A stretch of DNA of 64,000 nt from Verrucomicrobiota bacterium JB023 (GCA_030673895.1 JAUTCR010000033.1:62001-126000), one strand, 5' to 3'; shown: positions 17,670 through 27,271, numbered from the stretch's first letter. The notes: generated by a model not told the origin, from the letters alone. Numbers and translations are program-made.

Positions 17670-18638
17670 TCAACGTTCGAGAGCCCAGCGAAGAAGGGCC
17701 TCACTGTCCTTGTAGAGGGCTGTTGAATTCGCGGCGCCGAGCACGACCACGATGGCGGAGCGATTCTCCAATTGGCCGCTGGAGACGAGGCATCTGCCGG
17801 AGGCATTGGTGGTGCCGGTCTTCATGCCGTTGCAATAGGGGACGCGGGTGAGAAGCTTATTGGTATTGGTGAGCGTCTTCGAGCTGCCGCCGGGGTGGGT
17901 GAAGGTGTAGCTCTTCGTCGCTACGAAGTCTCGCAGGACGGGAAGTTGATAGGCTCGGCGGGCGAGGATGGCGATGTCCCGCGCGGTGGAGTATTGCCCC
18001 TCTTCGGTGAGGCCGTGGGGATTGAGGAAGCGGGAGCTTCTCATGCCGAGCGAGTAGGCTTTTTGGTTCATCAACTGCACGAAGGCGGCTTCGGAGCCCG
18101 CTACATCGCGGGCGAGAGCCTTGGCCACGTCGTTGCCACTCTTCACCATCAGCGCCTTGACGAGGGCTGCCCGGGTGTAGGTTTCGCCGGCTCGGATATA
18201 GATCTTCGAGGGTTCGACGAGGGTGTCCGAGGTCTGCACGGTCACGGGGTCGCTGAGAGGGCCGTCTTCGAGGACAAGCAGGGCGGTAAGTAGCTTTTGC
18301 GTCGAGGCTACCGCGCGGACCTCATCCGCATTTTTTGTCGCCCAGACGCGACCGGTCACCGCATCCATGACAATGGCTGCTTGGGCGGAGATTGCCGGCG
18401 CGGGAGTGCGAGGAGATGGATCCTGAGGGACCGCGGTGGGAGGGAGGGTGGTCGGGGGCGGGTTATTGGCTTGGGAGGGCGGGGCCGGATAGCCTGATGA
18501 GGGCAGGGTGGATCCGACGGGGGTGCAGGCAGCGATCCCCAAGGTTGCTAAAAAACTAATGACCCAGCGCATGGCGGCGGAAAATTGCATCTCGGGCTTT
18601 CGACGAAAAGCCCGAATAGAGTCTTCACTCAAGTTCAT
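17670..18638 (-). CDS. D-alanyl-D-alanine carboxypeptidase (peptidase S11, lipoprotein-like)
   Basis: Removes the terminal D-Ala from peptidoglycan stem peptides in the periplasm. All three penicillin-binding motifs are present: S112-T-Q-K115, S167-G-N169 and K273-T-G in GMKTGTTNASG. The length (322) is shorter than E. coli DacA because the C-terminal beta domain and amphipathic anchor are missing. Instead the N-terminus has a lipobox-like ATLGIAAC (Cys38), then a long Pro/Ser linker, so it is probably lipid-anchored. The ATG at 18638 directly follows the glnD stop and has a GGAG five bases before it. ATGs at 18590 and 18572 are alternatives. A perfect inverted repeat (18592-18615) lies between these starts. 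Confidence 0.9.
   Translation of the reverse strand: MNLSEDSIRAFRRKPEMQFSAAMRWVISFLATLGIAACTPVGSTLPSSGYPAPPSQANNPPPTTLPPTAVPQDPSPRTPAPAISAQAAIVMDAVTGRVWATKNADEVRAVASTQKLLTALLVLEDGPLSDPVTVQTSDTLVEPSKIYIRAGETYTRAALVKALMVKSGNDVAKALARDVAGSEAAFVQLMNQKAYSLGMRSSRFLNPHGLTEEGQYSTARDIAILARRAYQLPVLRDFVATKSYTFTHPGGSSKTLTNTNKLLTRVPYCNGMKTGTTNASGRCLVSSGQLENRSAIVVVLGAANSTALYKDSEALLRWALER
18592..18615 (-). promoter_or_regulatory. 9-bp perfect hairpin near the start of the carboxypeptidase gene
   Basis: Bases 18592-18600 pair exactly with 18607-18615 around a six-base loop. No T run follows on either strand, so it is not a standard terminator. It falls between two possible start codons of the carboxypeptidase gene (ATG 18638 and ATG 18590), one base before the second. 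It could be a 5' UTR structure between glnD and this gene. Confidence 0.5.
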
Positions 18639-21377
18639 TCATTCTCCGTCGCCGGGCATCTGGGATAAGATGGGGTGCAGGGCCGTGCTCAGCTTTTCCC
18701 CCACCTCCGGGCTCAGTTTCTCCCCGTCCTTCAAGAGGTAGAAGGAGTCGAGGGCGGCTCCCTTCTCAGTGCAAATCCGGGCATGGACGATGGTCATTTC
18801 ATGCTTCTCCAAGAAGACGAGGATGTCGTGAAGAAGGGCGATGCGATCGACGGCCTGGATCTCCAGGACGGTGAAGCGGGGGTCCAGGTCATTGCGCACC
18901 AGGGCACGGACGGGAACGGTGTATTCCGTGATGGGGGACTCGGTGAGGTAATTCTTCGGGCGATGCAGGTAGCTGTCGGGATCATAGGATTCGCCATTGG
19001 ACAGCTCATAGAGGGTGGTGACGCAGGAGAGCTGCTGCATGCGATCCACCACGGCTTCATCCTCGGAGGTGGTCACGGTGAAGAGGTCGAGCACGGTGCC
19101 ATCGGGCCGGGTGTAGATGGCGGAGGAGAGAATATTGATGCTATGGGCCGCGAGGGCGCAGGCAATGCGACGGAGCAGGCCGGGCTGGTCGAGGGCTGCC
19201 ACGATGAGCTCGGAGTAGCCCTTGGCAGGGTATTCCAGCCAGCGCATGGAGCACTCGAAGGGGGTCTCCGTGCGTCGGCGGCGACGATCATGGTATTGGC
19301 CGATGGCCCGAAGGTGATGGCGGATGGAGCGAGCATTGCGGAAGCGGAAGTAGCGCTTCGGCATCTGGGAGAAGTGGTCGTCGATGAGATGCTTGTAAGC
19401 CTCGGGGAGTTTCCGCTCAACTTGCTCCCGGAGGTCGTCGAGCTCGGAACGGAAGGCGGCGTCATACTCCTTCTCCCCCTTCTCCAAGAAGGAGCGGGTC
19501 GCCATGAAAAGTTGCAGCATCAGTGTTTCCTTCCAGCTGCTCCAAGCTTCTTCGTTGGTCCCATTGGCGTCGGCATAGGTGAAGACGAGGAGGCTGTCCA
19601 AGTTGTGCTTGGACTTCATGAGTCCGGCAAACTCGGTGATGGTCTCCGGATCATGGAGATCCCGCTTGGTGGCATAGCGATAAAGCGAGAGGTGATGGTC
19701 GACGAGGAAGATGAGCAGCTTGCGTCGGTCACCCTTGATGGCCAAGCGGCGGCACACCCGGTCGGTGAGGATGGCGGAACCATCAATGTGCTCGGCCACA
19801 TCGAGAGCCCGACCGGTGTCGTGCATGATGAGGGCGAGATAGAGCGCGTAGGGGTCCTCATGCTTAATGAGCAGCTCCCGGTAACGCGAGGTCTCGGGCG
19901 CGTCGCTATCGAAGAGCGCGTCCAGCTGCTCGACGCAGCGGAGGGTGTGCTCGTCGGCCGTGTAGCGGTGGAAGAATTCATGCTGCACGAGGCAATCCAG
20001 CTTGCCAAACTCCGGAAGATACCGGCCCAAAAGGCCGACGCGGTGCATCTGGCGAAGAATCGGGCCGACCTTGCCCTTTTGCGAGAGAATAGCCTGGAAG
20101 GTGTCCCGATTCACCTTGGCATAGCGGAAGGATCGATCGACGAGCCGGAGGTGGGCCTTGATCAGCTTGCGCAAATCCGGGGAGGGCGAGAGATCATGCT
20201 TTTGGCAGAGGCGGAAGAGCGACAACAGCTTAGCGGGATGCTCCTTGAAGACCTCCGTATTCTCGGCAAAGAGGCGGCCATCTCGGGCGTAGAAATCCTC
20301 GAAATTGCGGACTTTGGACGAGGCTTTCTTCTTCTTGACCGTGAAGAATGACGTTTTGATCCGGGTATCCAGTTCGGCAATTTCGAAGATAGTCTCGGTG
20401 TGCTGCCGGACCTGGCGGGCATGCGCATAATAGTTATGCATCAGAGCCTCGATTTTCTTCAGTAGCACCCGATTGGGGTAGTCGAAGGCTTGGGCGACGG
20501 GGCCTTGGCGGCGAAGGGTCAGGATGTCGGCATTGGCACCGTCCCGATAGTGAAGGTCATTGCGAACGCGGAGCAGAAAATCAAAGGCTTCCACCAGTTC
20601 CTCGAGCGCCTTGCCAGACAGGACTCCTGACTTCTTCAGTTCGTCAAAGTCGCGGGTCTGGAAGAGAGCGTCCGAAATCCAGAGAAGATTGTGGTAATCC
20701 CTCAAGCCTCCGGGCGATTCCTTCACGTTCGGCTCCTGCAGATAGACAGTGTGGGAATACTGCCTGTAGCGATTGGCGACGTCCCGCTGACGGTCGGCAA
20801 GGAAGTCTTCCAGCTTGCGGTCAATGACGTCGCGGCGGAATTTTTCCTGAAATTTGGTAGCCAACGCTTCGTCTCCGATCAGAAGCCGCGAGTCGAAGAG
20901 GGTGGTCCGGGTGTGGGGGTCTTCCTTCCCCAGCGTGATGCACTCCGCGATGGAACGGCTGGCATGCCCCACTTGGAAGCCCATATCCCACAACGGATAC
21001 AGGATGGCATCGACGAAGCCGCGTTCCGCCTTGGATAGCTTGTGGGTCCCCTTGGAGAGAAGGAAGAGCATGTCGAGGTCCGAGCCGGGATTTAGCAATC
21101 CCCGTCCGTATCCTCCCGTCGCCATCACCGCAATTTTCGGAACCTTGTTCGAGATGGCTGCCATCTCGAAGATTCCTCGCATGATGTCATCCAGTCCGGC
21201 GGCACGGGCCAGGCAATTCTCCGTGCCTCCCTGACCCTCGTGGTGAAGCTTCTCGAGAGCGTCATTCAGGTCCTTCAAGTGGGACTTCAGAGTGGCCAGG
21301 CGATCACGCGGACTGGCCTCGGCGAGAGACCTCGGATCGGGGAAGGGGATGGGGCTGCGGGAGGGGAGTTGAAGCAT
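18639..21377 (-). CDS. glnD: bifunctional PII uridylyltransferase/uridylyl-removing enzyme
   Basis: The nitrogen sensor that adds or removes UMP on PII proteins in response to glutamine. It has 912 residues, the normal size. Order of domains: nucleotidyltransferase (about 60-230) with the signature GGYGRGLLNPGSDLDMLFL; a helical middle; the HD domain (about 470-600, HEFFHRYTADEHTL and MHDTGRALDVAEHIDGS) for de-uridylylation; and two C-terminal ACT domains (TELIVAALDQPGLL-like at SELIVAALDQPGLLRRIACA and AVDRIALLHDILVFLEKHEM) for glutamine sensing. No glnB or glnA lies close by. The carboxypeptidase gene follows with no gap. Confidence 0.95.
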   Translation of the reverse strand: MLQLPSRSPIPFPDPRSLAEASPRDRLATLKSHLKDLNDALEKLHHEGQGGTENCLARAAGLDDIMRGIFEMAAISNKVPKIAVMATGGYGRGLLNPGSDLDMLFLLSKGTHKLSKAERGFVDAILYPLWDMGFQVGHASRSIAECITLGKEDPHTRTTLFDSRLLIGDEALATKFQEKFRRDVIDRKLEDFLADRQRDVANRYRQYSHTVYLQEPNVKESPGGLRDYHNLLWISDALFQTRDFDELKKSGVLSGKALEELVEAFDFLLRVRNDLHYRDGANADILTLRRQGPVAQAFDYPNRVLLKKIEALMHNYYAHARQVRQHTETIFEIAELDTRIKTSFFTVKKKKASSKVRNFEDFYARDGRLFAENTEVFKEHPAKLLSLFRLCQKHDLSPSPDLRKLIKAHLRLVDRSFRYAKVNRDTFQAILSQKGKVGPILRQMHRVGLLGRYLPEFGKLDCLVQHEFFHRYTADEHTLRCVEQLDALFDSDAPETSRYRELLIKHEDPYALYLALIMHDTGRALDVAEHIDGSAILTDRVCRRLAIKGDRRKLLIFLVDHHLSLYRYATKRDLHDPETITEFAGLMKSKHNLDSLLVFTYADANGTNEEAWSSWKETLMLQLFMATRSFLEKGEKEYDAAFRSELDDLREQVERKLPEAYKHLIDDHFSQMPKRYFRFRNARSIRHHLRAIGQYHDRRRRRTETPFECSMRWLEYPAKGYSELIVAALDQPGLLRRIACALAAHSINILSSAIYTRPDGTVLDLFTVTTSEDEAVVDRMQQLSCVTTLYELSNGESYDPDSYLHRPKNYLTESPITEYTVPVRALVRNDLDPRFTVLEIQAVDRIALLHDILVFLEKHEMTIVHARICTEKGAALDSFYLLKDGEKLSPEVGEKLSTALHPILSQMPGDGE

Positions 21378-21382
21378 GAATC

Positions 21383-22069
21383 TTAAAAGGAAACAGCCAG
21401 CCAGAGGCCGGCGTAGGCGTGGTCCCCGGCCTCGCTATCGAGCCCGAGGGAGAATCCGGTGAAAGGGGTGACGGACAGGAAGGAATTGATATTATAAGTC
21501 AGGGAGAGACGACCGTGAAGGTCCTTCGGTCCACTCTGTTCGTAGTAATCAGCGGCTGCGCTGACTCCTGCCTGAGCACTCAGGAAGAGATCTTCTCCCA
21601 AGGGCTGGGACCAACCGATGATGAGATCGCTGTAGAAAGCTTCCGCTCCGAAATCGTAGTGAAGCTCCAAGCCAATGTCCCAGGAATCATCCCAATACCA
21701 AGTCGCGGCCAGACCGGTATCCATTCCGTTCTCAAGGAAGGAGCCAGAAAAGGCGTGATAAGCGGCTGACGCGGTGAGCCGGATGTCCTCCCAATCGCGA
21801 TGAAGGTCGATGCTGAAGGCGCTTTCCGAGAAATCGCCACTCGATTCGGCGGCGTGCCAGCCTGCCAAACCCAGGAAGAAGTCCCGTCCCAGACCGATCT
21901 CGGTCTCAATCTGGAAGTCCATTGTGGCGTCGGCCACGTCAAAGCCACGGTAGAGATAATGACTGCGTATCCCGGTGACCGTCTCGATCCCCAGCGTCAG
22001 GTCGTCCTCCACCTCGGCTTGCAAGACTACCGGGGGGCATAGCAACAATATGAGAGCGAAAATCCGCAC
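21383..22069 (-). CDS. outer-membrane beta-barrel protein (TorF-like)
   Basis: A 228-residue exported protein with signal peptide MRIFALILLLCPPVVLQAE. The mature part consists of alternating amphipathic beta strands (TDVTGIRSHYLYRGFDVADA-like repeats such as GIRSHYLYRGFD, LTASAAYHAFSG, LGLELHYDFGAEAF-type patterns) and ends in an aromatic C-terminal residue (LAVSF), as outer-membrane barrels do. The SHYLYRGFD segment resembles the TorF putative porin family. Start is a GTG at 22067-22069. It lies 5 bp upstream of glnD on the same strand, an odd pairing, and they may share a transcript. Confidence 0.75.
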   Translation of the reverse strand: MRIFALILLLCPPVVLQAEVEDDLTLGIETVTGIRSHYLYRGFDVADATMDFQIETEIGLGRDFFLGLAGWHAAESSGDFSESAFSIDLHRDWEDIRLTASAAYHAFSGSFLENGMDTGLAATWYWDDSWDIGLELHYDFGAEAFYSDLIIGWSQPLGEDLFLSAQAGVSAAADYYEQSGPKDLHGRLSLTYNINSFLSVTPFTGFSLGLDSEAGDHAYAGLWLAVSF

Positions 22070-22210
22070 GCCCCCAGCATGCGTGGGAAGCTGGGTGCGG
22101 TCAACCTTACGCGGTGGATTGGCGTGTGTGCGGCGGGAAAGAGGGTGGCGAGAGCGATGCGCTCACTTTTCGGAGTTGAGATTCAGGGCGCGACCGTCAT
22201 CTTGGAGTCG

Positions 22211-23305
22211 ATGTCGATAACGGGATACGCGAATCAGTTTCTGTGCGATTTGGTGGCCTACGTGCCGGGCAAGCCGATTGAAGATACGGCACGTGAGCAT
22301 GGTCTCCGTCCCGAGGATATCGTGAAGCTGGCCAGCAATGAGAATCCGCTGGGCCCATCACCCATGGCGCAGGAGGCCATGCGCGAGGCCGCTGGTCTGA
22401 TGCATCTCTATCCAGACGGTGGTGGGGTGAAGCTCCGGGAGGCTCTCGCGGCCAAGCATCGTGTCGAGTTCGATAACATCGTCCTCGGCAATGGCTCCAA
22501 TGAGATCATTGAGCTGCTCTGCCACTCGTTCCTCAATCAGGAGACCTCGCTCGTCGCTGCTGAGCACGCCTTCGTCGTTTACAAGCTGATGGCCACCCTC
22601 TTCGGCGCGCAGTATCTGGAGGTGCCGGACCCGGGTTTCATCCATGATCTGCCGGCTATGGCAGCGGCAGTCCGCGAGGATACGCGCCTGGTCTTCGTCG
22701 CGAACCCGAATAATCCGACCGGGACGCTGGTGGGGCAGGAGGAGATTGATCGCTTTCTTGAGGCTCTTCCGGAGCATGTCATCGCGGTCTTCGATGAAGC
22801 CTACTTCGAATTTCTGCAGAATCCCGCCGACACCGTGAAGTATGTCCGCGAGGGGCGGAATGTCTGCGTGATGCGCACCTTCTCCAAGGCGCAGGGTCTC
22901 TCCGGGCTTCGCGTCGGCTACGGTATTGCCAATAAGGAAGTCGCCGACCTTCTTAACAAGGCTCGCCAGCCCTTCAACGTCAATGCCATGGCTCAGACCG
23001 CGGCCTTGGCCTCCATTGCCGATGAGGACCACATCCGGCGCACGGTGCAGAACAATCAAGAAGGGCGGGCGATGTTCGAGAGCGCCTTTGCCGAACGCGG
23101 ATGGGAATACATCCCTAGCCACGCTAATTTCGTGATGGTCAAGGTGGGCGACGGCGACGCGGTCTTCCGCGAGATGTTGACCCGTGGAGTGATCGTGCGT
23201 GCCCTGAGGAGCTACAAATTGCCCGAGTGGATTCGGGTTTCCGTGGGCACCGCGCGGGAGAACGTTCGCTGCCTGCAAGTGATGGATGAGGTCATCCAAC
23301 TGTGA
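22211..23305 (+). CDS. hisC: histidinol-phosphate aminotransferase
   Basis: PLP-dependent transamination of imidazole acetol phosphate in histidine biosynthesis; 364 residues. The class II aminotransferase fold is evident: KLASNENPLGPSP, LYPDGGGVKLREALA, GNGSNEIIELLCHSF, FVANPNNPTGT, VFDEAYFEF, and the PLP lysine in RTFSKAQGLSGLRVGYG. The start ATG at 22211 (MSITGYANQFLCDLVAYVPG) matches the family N-terminus; the frame stays open upstream but lacks similarity. HisC-like enzymes may also serve in phenylalanine/tyrosine synthesis. Not in a his operon here. Confidence 0.93.
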   Translation: MSITGYANQFLCDLVAYVPGKPIEDTAREHGLRPEDIVKLASNENPLGPSPMAQEAMREAAGLMHLYPDGGGVKLREALAAKHRVEFDNIVLGNGSNEIIELLCHSFLNQETSLVAAEHAFVVYKLMATLFGAQYLEVPDPGFIHDLPAMAAAVREDTRLVFVANPNNPTGTLVGQEEIDRFLEALPEHVIAVFDEAYFEFLQNPADTVKYVREGRNVCVMRTFSKAQGLSGLRVGYGIANKEVADLLNKARQPFNVNAMAQTAALASIADEDHIRRTVQNNQEGRAMFESAFAERGWEYIPSHANFVMVKVGDGDAVFREMLTRGVIVRALRSYKLPEWIRVSVGTARENVRCLQVMDEVIQL

Positions 23306-23345
23306 GGCTCGTCCTCTGGTGAAACGAATCCAAGCGAGCAAAAAC

Positions 23346-24509
23346 ATGCCGGACTCTGAACGAACTTTTGTCTGCGAGCACTGCTCGAAGACGATCCGCA
23401 TCCCCTACAACTTGCCGCCGACCACCGCACCCTGTCCGAACTGCGGGCAGAAGGTGACCTCGCCTCCTCCGCCTGCCGAAGCAAAAGCAGAATCCGAGAC
23501 GACCGCGGAGCCGCGTCCCATCTCGGGCCGTTCCGTGGAGAGCAATCGCTGGCTGCTCCCGGCTGGGGCGGCCGCCGCGCTGCTGGCGCTCGCTTTCTCC
23601 CTGCTCTTCGTCAGCTTGAACAAGAAGGGGGACGAGGCGAAAGTGCTCCCTACACTGGAGGAATCGGAAAAGAGCGGGAACGAATCCGCGCCTCCCCCTC
23701 TTCAGCCCGAAGCGTTGCGAGAAGAAGCCGAGCGTGTCTTGAGAAACTTTCAAGCCACCTCCGATGTGGCGAGCCGGGCCAATTTTGTCATTGGAGGCGA
23801 CGAAATCCGCCCGGAGATGGAAGAGTTTTATGCACAATATCCTCTGGGGGAGGAGGATTGCCCGCACGAGGCCTTCGGCGCGGTTCCCTTATCGCGGAAT
23901 GACTTCATGCGGGGCTTCTACCTCATGGCTTATGACCGGCCGGAGCAGTTTGAAATGTCGGAATTCTTCCGTCCGATCGTCCCGCTGAGCGTGCAATACG
24001 GCCTTGAGGAGCCCGATCTCGTTCTCAAAACGGAGGCGGATCTCGAGAACTTCGTTGCGCCTGCTCTCCGCATCCTTGCTTTTTTCCGGTCCACTGAAAA
24101 AGGCATGAAGCTGGACTGGCACGTCTATGTGCAGACCAAGCATCGCCTGCTCCATCGCTTCGTCCAGCAGCCCGAGCCCGGCAGGAAGGGCGATTTCCGC
24201 GTTGTGGTGAGCCAGGATTTGGATGCCCGCGAGAGAGCGGGAGAGACGGTCTATCGCTTGGCGGATCCCGCGAATTACAGCGATTACGCCAAGATCGCCG
24301 TGAATGATGAGAGCGAGCTGGGCCGCGTTCTCTCCGTTCTCAAATGGCGGGGGAAGGCTCTCTCCGGTTTTCCCGTCCGCAACGCCACGGTCAGGCTCGC
24401 TTGGTCGGAAGAGGAACAGCCTGAAATGAGGCTGGATAGCTTTCTTTGCTGGGAGTTTCTCAATCTCGGTGGGGAGCTGGGTAATTGGAAAGGAGAGGAA
24501 AATCCATGA
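23346..24509 (+). CDS. zinc-ribbon, single-span membrane protein coupled to mnmE
   Basis: A 387-residue protein of unknown function. The N-terminal zinc ribbon is clear: CEHCSK (10-15) and CPNCGQ (29-34), a C-x2-C ... C-x2-C pair. A Pro/Glu-rich linker follows, one transmembrane helix (about 76-97, AGAAAALLALAFSLLFVSL), and a large outer or periplasmic domain (about 130-380) rich in aromatic and acidic residues (EEFYAQYPLGEEDCPHEAFG). Such FYDLN-type zinc-ribbon membrane proteins are widespread in planctomycetes and verrucomicrobia. Its stop overlaps the mnmE start (ATGA), so translation is coupled. Confidence 0.75.
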   Translation: MPDSERTFVCEHCSKTIRIPYNLPPTTAPCPNCGQKVTSPPPPAEAKAESETTAEPRPISGRSVESNRWLLPAGAAAALLALAFSLLFVSLNKKGDEAKVLPTLEESEKSGNESAPPPLQPEALREEAERVLRNFQATSDVASRANFVIGGDEIRPEMEEFYAQYPLGEEDCPHEAFGAVPLSRNDFMRGFYLMAYDRPEQFEMSEFFRPIVPLSVQYGLEEPDLVLKTEADLENFVAPALRILAFFRSTEKGMKLDWHVYVQTKHRLLHRFVQQPEPGRKGDFRVVVSQDLDARERAGETVYRLADPANYSDYAKIAVNDESELGRVLSVLKWRGKALSGFPVRNATVRLAWSEEEQPEMRLDSFLCWEFLNLGGELGNWKGEENP

Positions 24510-25831
24510 ACGACACCATCGTGGCCGTCGCTTCTCCTCCCGGAGTGGGAGCCGTATCCCTCATTCGTCTCTCGGGCAGCGAGGTGCTGAGCATCGCCGG
24601 GAAGATGCTGGAGAGTTTTTCCTCCCGCCAGGTCAGACCACGGCAAGTGAGGCGGGATTGGGTGCAGACACCTTCCGGAGAGCGGGTTGACGATGTCCTC
24701 GTGACCTATTTCGGCGGGCCGGCCAGCTATACCGGTGAGGATGTGCTGGAGATCACCGGACACGGGGGCATTCTGGTGACCCGGAAGATCGTCGAGCAAG
24801 CTCTCGCCCAAGGGGCCCGTCTTGCCGAGCCGGGAGAATTTAGCCAGCGAGCCTTCCTTAACGGTAAGCTGGACCTGACTCAGGCCGAGGCCGTCATGGA
24901 TCTGATTCATGCACAGACCGATCTCGCAGCCCGGGCGGCGCGAGAGCAATTGTCCGGTAAGCTGGGAGGTGAAGTGGCGGAGCTGCGGGAGACGCTCATC
25001 AACGTGGTTGCTCATGTTGAGGCTTATATTGATTTCCCTGATGAGGACATCTCGCCCGAGACGGGGAGCGCCTTGGATCAGAGCCTCGCTGATGTGGCGT
25101 CAAAGGTCAGAAGCCTACTCGGGACCGCCAAGCGGGGCCGCCTCCTGCGGGAGGGAGCCCGGCTTGCCATCATCGGTGCTCCCAATGCCGGTAAGTCGAG
25201 CTTGCTGAATGCTCTACTGGGCTATGAGCGAGCCATTGTCAGTGCGGTGGCCGGAACGACCCGTGACACGGTGGAAGAGGTGATGGACTTCGATGGGGTG
25301 CCCGTGCGGGTGATCGATACCGCAGGGCTCCGCGACTCCGGTGATGCCATCGAAGTCGAAGGCATCGCACGGGCAAGAGAGCGAATGAAGGATGCCGATG
25401 TGATCATCGAGCTGGTTGATGCCAGTCAGGCTCCTGCGGAGCGGCTCGCCGAGGAGGCGCTTTTGGTGCTCAACAAAGTCGATCTCGGCATCCATCCGGG
25501 ATGGGGGGGAGAGGAAGCGCTCCAGATTTCTGCGGCAACGGGTGACGGGCTCGAGGAACTGCGCTCGAGAGTGCGATCCAGTCTTTGGGAGGAGGACCGG
25601 GGCACAAGCTCGGGAGCGCTCATCGCCATCAATACCCGGCATCAGGATGCCCTTCGCCGCGCGCTCGATGCCGTGGAGGAAGCGCGGGCGATGCTGCAAA
25701 ATGGCGAAGAGCCTGAATTCGCCGCTTTGCCTCTGCGGGAGGCCCTCAATGCCGTCGGCGAGGTCGGCGGCCGGATCGATACCGAGGAAATCCTGGGCAG
25801 TATCTTCGGTCAATTTTGCATCGGCAAGTGA
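24506..25831 (+). CDS. mnmE: tRNA modification GTPase MnmE (TrmE)
   Basis: With MnmG it puts the 5-carboxymethylaminomethyl-type group on the wobble uridine of certain tRNAs. It has 441 residues. The N-terminal TrmE domain (1-120: NDTIVAVASPPGVGAVSLIR) is followed by a helical domain and the inserted G domain: G1 GAPNAGKSS (about 225), switch GTTRDTVEE, G3 DTAGLRD, G4 NKVD. The C-terminal end CIGK carries the Cys of the C-(I/L/M)-G-K motif. The start is the ATG at 24506, overlapping the upstream stop codon (ATGA). mnmG is not adjacent. Confidence 0.95.
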   Translation: MNDTIVAVASPPGVGAVSLIRLSGSEVLSIAGKMLESFSSRQVRPRQVRRDWVQTPSGERVDDVLVTYFGGPASYTGEDVLEITGHGGILVTRKIVEQALAQGARLAEPGEFSQRAFLNGKLDLTQAEAVMDLIHAQTDLAARAAREQLSGKLGGEVAELRETLINVVAHVEAYIDFPDEDISPETGSALDQSLADVASKVRSLLGTAKRGRLLREGARLAIIGAPNAGKSSLLNALLGYERAIVSAVAGTTRDTVEEVMDFDGVPVRVIDTAGLRDSGDAIEVEGIARARERMKDADVIIELVDASQAPAERLAEEALLVLNKVDLGIHPGWGGEEALQISAATGDGLEELRSRVRSSLWEEDRGTSSGALIAINTRHQDALRRALDAVEEARAMLQNGEEPEFAALPLREALNAVGEVGGRIDTEEILGSIFGQFCIGK

Positions 25832-25927
25832 TGCGCCGCCTGCCTTGCAGACCGGGAAAGAACTTTTGTTTTCGCCGTAATCGGATTCAGTAAGGGGAGC
25901 CTGCCGGGGGCAGGTCACCGATCGTCT

Positions 25928-27271
25928 ATGAACATCATCATTGTTGGAGCGGGGGAAATCGGGCGCCACTTGGCGACCGAGCTCTCCAGGTCGCATTCCT
26001 TGTCGGTCATCGAGGTGGATGCCCGCTTGGCCACCGAATTGGAGCAGAGCATCGATGCGAAGGTGGTGCGGGGCGATGGCACCTCGGTCAATGCCTTGGC
26101 TGAGGCCAATGTCGGTGAGTGTGAGCTTTTCCTCGGTCTCACCAGCTCTAACAACGCCAATCTAATGAGTGCTTCCATGGCAAAGAAGATGGGCGTGGAG
26201 CGCGTCATTGCGCGGGTTCACCCCGGTCTCCAGCGCGAGGAGTGGCTTTTCGATTACAAAGGGCATTTTTCCATCGATCACATTTTCAGTTCCGAGCGGT
26301 TGACCGCGATCGAATTGGCCAAATTCATCCGCAATCCTGACTCTCTCGCCGTAGAGGAATTGGCCCGGGGGAAAATCGAGCTTCAGCAGGTCAGGGTTCA
26401 TCCGAAAAGCCCCATGGTCGGGAAGTCTCTGCGGGATCTAAAGATGCCGGACCGCACCCGGGTGGTGGCTCTCTCCCGCGATGAGGGCCACTTGATCCCC
26501 GATGCGGAAACGGTGCTGGAAGCCGGAGACGTTGCCACGATCGTGGGCGAGCCACGCCGATTGCGTAAATTGGCTGCAGCTCTGCAGAAGACGCGAGGCG
26601 GCCTGGAGGGGCTCCGGGTGGTGATCTTCGGGGGAGGGGAATATGGCTTTGCCCTCGCCCAGATGCTGGAGAGCTGGGATTGTAAGGTTCGCATCTTTGA
26701 AGAGGATGAAAAGACCTGCCATGAGCTGGCGGATAAACTGGCTAATGTGACCGTTATCAATGCCGACGCCACCGTCTTGGCCGAGTTGGAAGAAGAACAA
26801 GTCGGAGAAGCCGACTTCTTTGTAGCGACCAGTGTCAGCGATGAAGATAATGTGATGACCTGTCTGCAGGCGAACAACCTCGGGGTCGAGAATTGCCTCA
26901 CCATCATCCACCGCGCGGATTATGCCCGGGCGATTGGCAGCAGCGGGCGGCACTTCGGCGTCATCGCTGCCGTGAGCCCCCGCGAGGCGACACGGCGGGA
27001 TATCGAGCGCTATCTCACCTCAGAATCCTTCCATGTGGTCAAGAAGCTGGGGGCGGGAGAAGTGATCGAAACGCGTATCAGTGCCAAATCTTCCGTCATC
27101 GACCAACCCGTCGGCTCCATCCGGTGGCCGCGCGGAGTCGTCCTCGTGGGTCTGCTGCGGCAGCTCCAAGCCGAGGTCCCCGGACCCGAAGATGTTTTGG
27201 AGGACGGCGATATCCTCTATGCCATGGTGGATCGGAAGTCCCGCAAGGAGTTCCTTAAGTTGATGAAGTAG
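25928..27271 (+). CDS. trkA: Trk system potassium uptake protein TrkA
   Basis: The cytoplasmic NAD(H)-binding regulator of TrkH/KtrB-type potassium channels; 447 residues. Two copies of the TrkA-N Rossmann domain are visible (MNIIIVGAGEIGRHLATELS at 1 and VVIFGGGEYGFALAQMLES near 237). Each is followed by a TrkA-C domain (about 140-215 and 370-445). The first carries the GxGxxG-type loop GAGEIG; the second is GGGEYG. A trkH gene is not adjacent. The 3' end overlaps the convergent psd gene by 17 bp. Confidence 0.93.
   Translation: MNIIIVGAGEIGRHLATELSRSHSLSVIEVDARLATELEQSIDAKVVRGDGTSVNALAEANVGECELFLGLTSSNNANLMSASMAKKMGVERVIARVHPGLQREEWLFDYKGHFSIDHIFSSERLTAIELAKFIRNPDSLAVEELARGKIELQQVRVHPKSPMVGKSLRDLKMPDRTRVVALSRDEGHLIPDAETVLEAGDVATIVGEPRRLRKLAAALQKTRGGLEGLRVVIFGGGEYGFALAQMLESWDCKVRIFEEDEKTCHELADKLANVTVINADATVLAELEEEQVGEADFFVATSVSDEDNVMTCLQANNLGVENCLTIIHRADYARAIGSSGRHFGVIAAVSPREATRRDIERYLTSESFHVVKKLGAGEVIETRISAKSSVIDQPVGSIRWPRGVVLVGLLRQLQAEVPGPEDVLEDGDILYAMVDRKSRKEFLKLMK

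Noticed and set aside
27255-27271. 17-bp overlap of the trkA and psd 3' ends as a regulatory antisense signal
   Set aside because: Convergent genes often overlap by a few codons; nothing suggests more.
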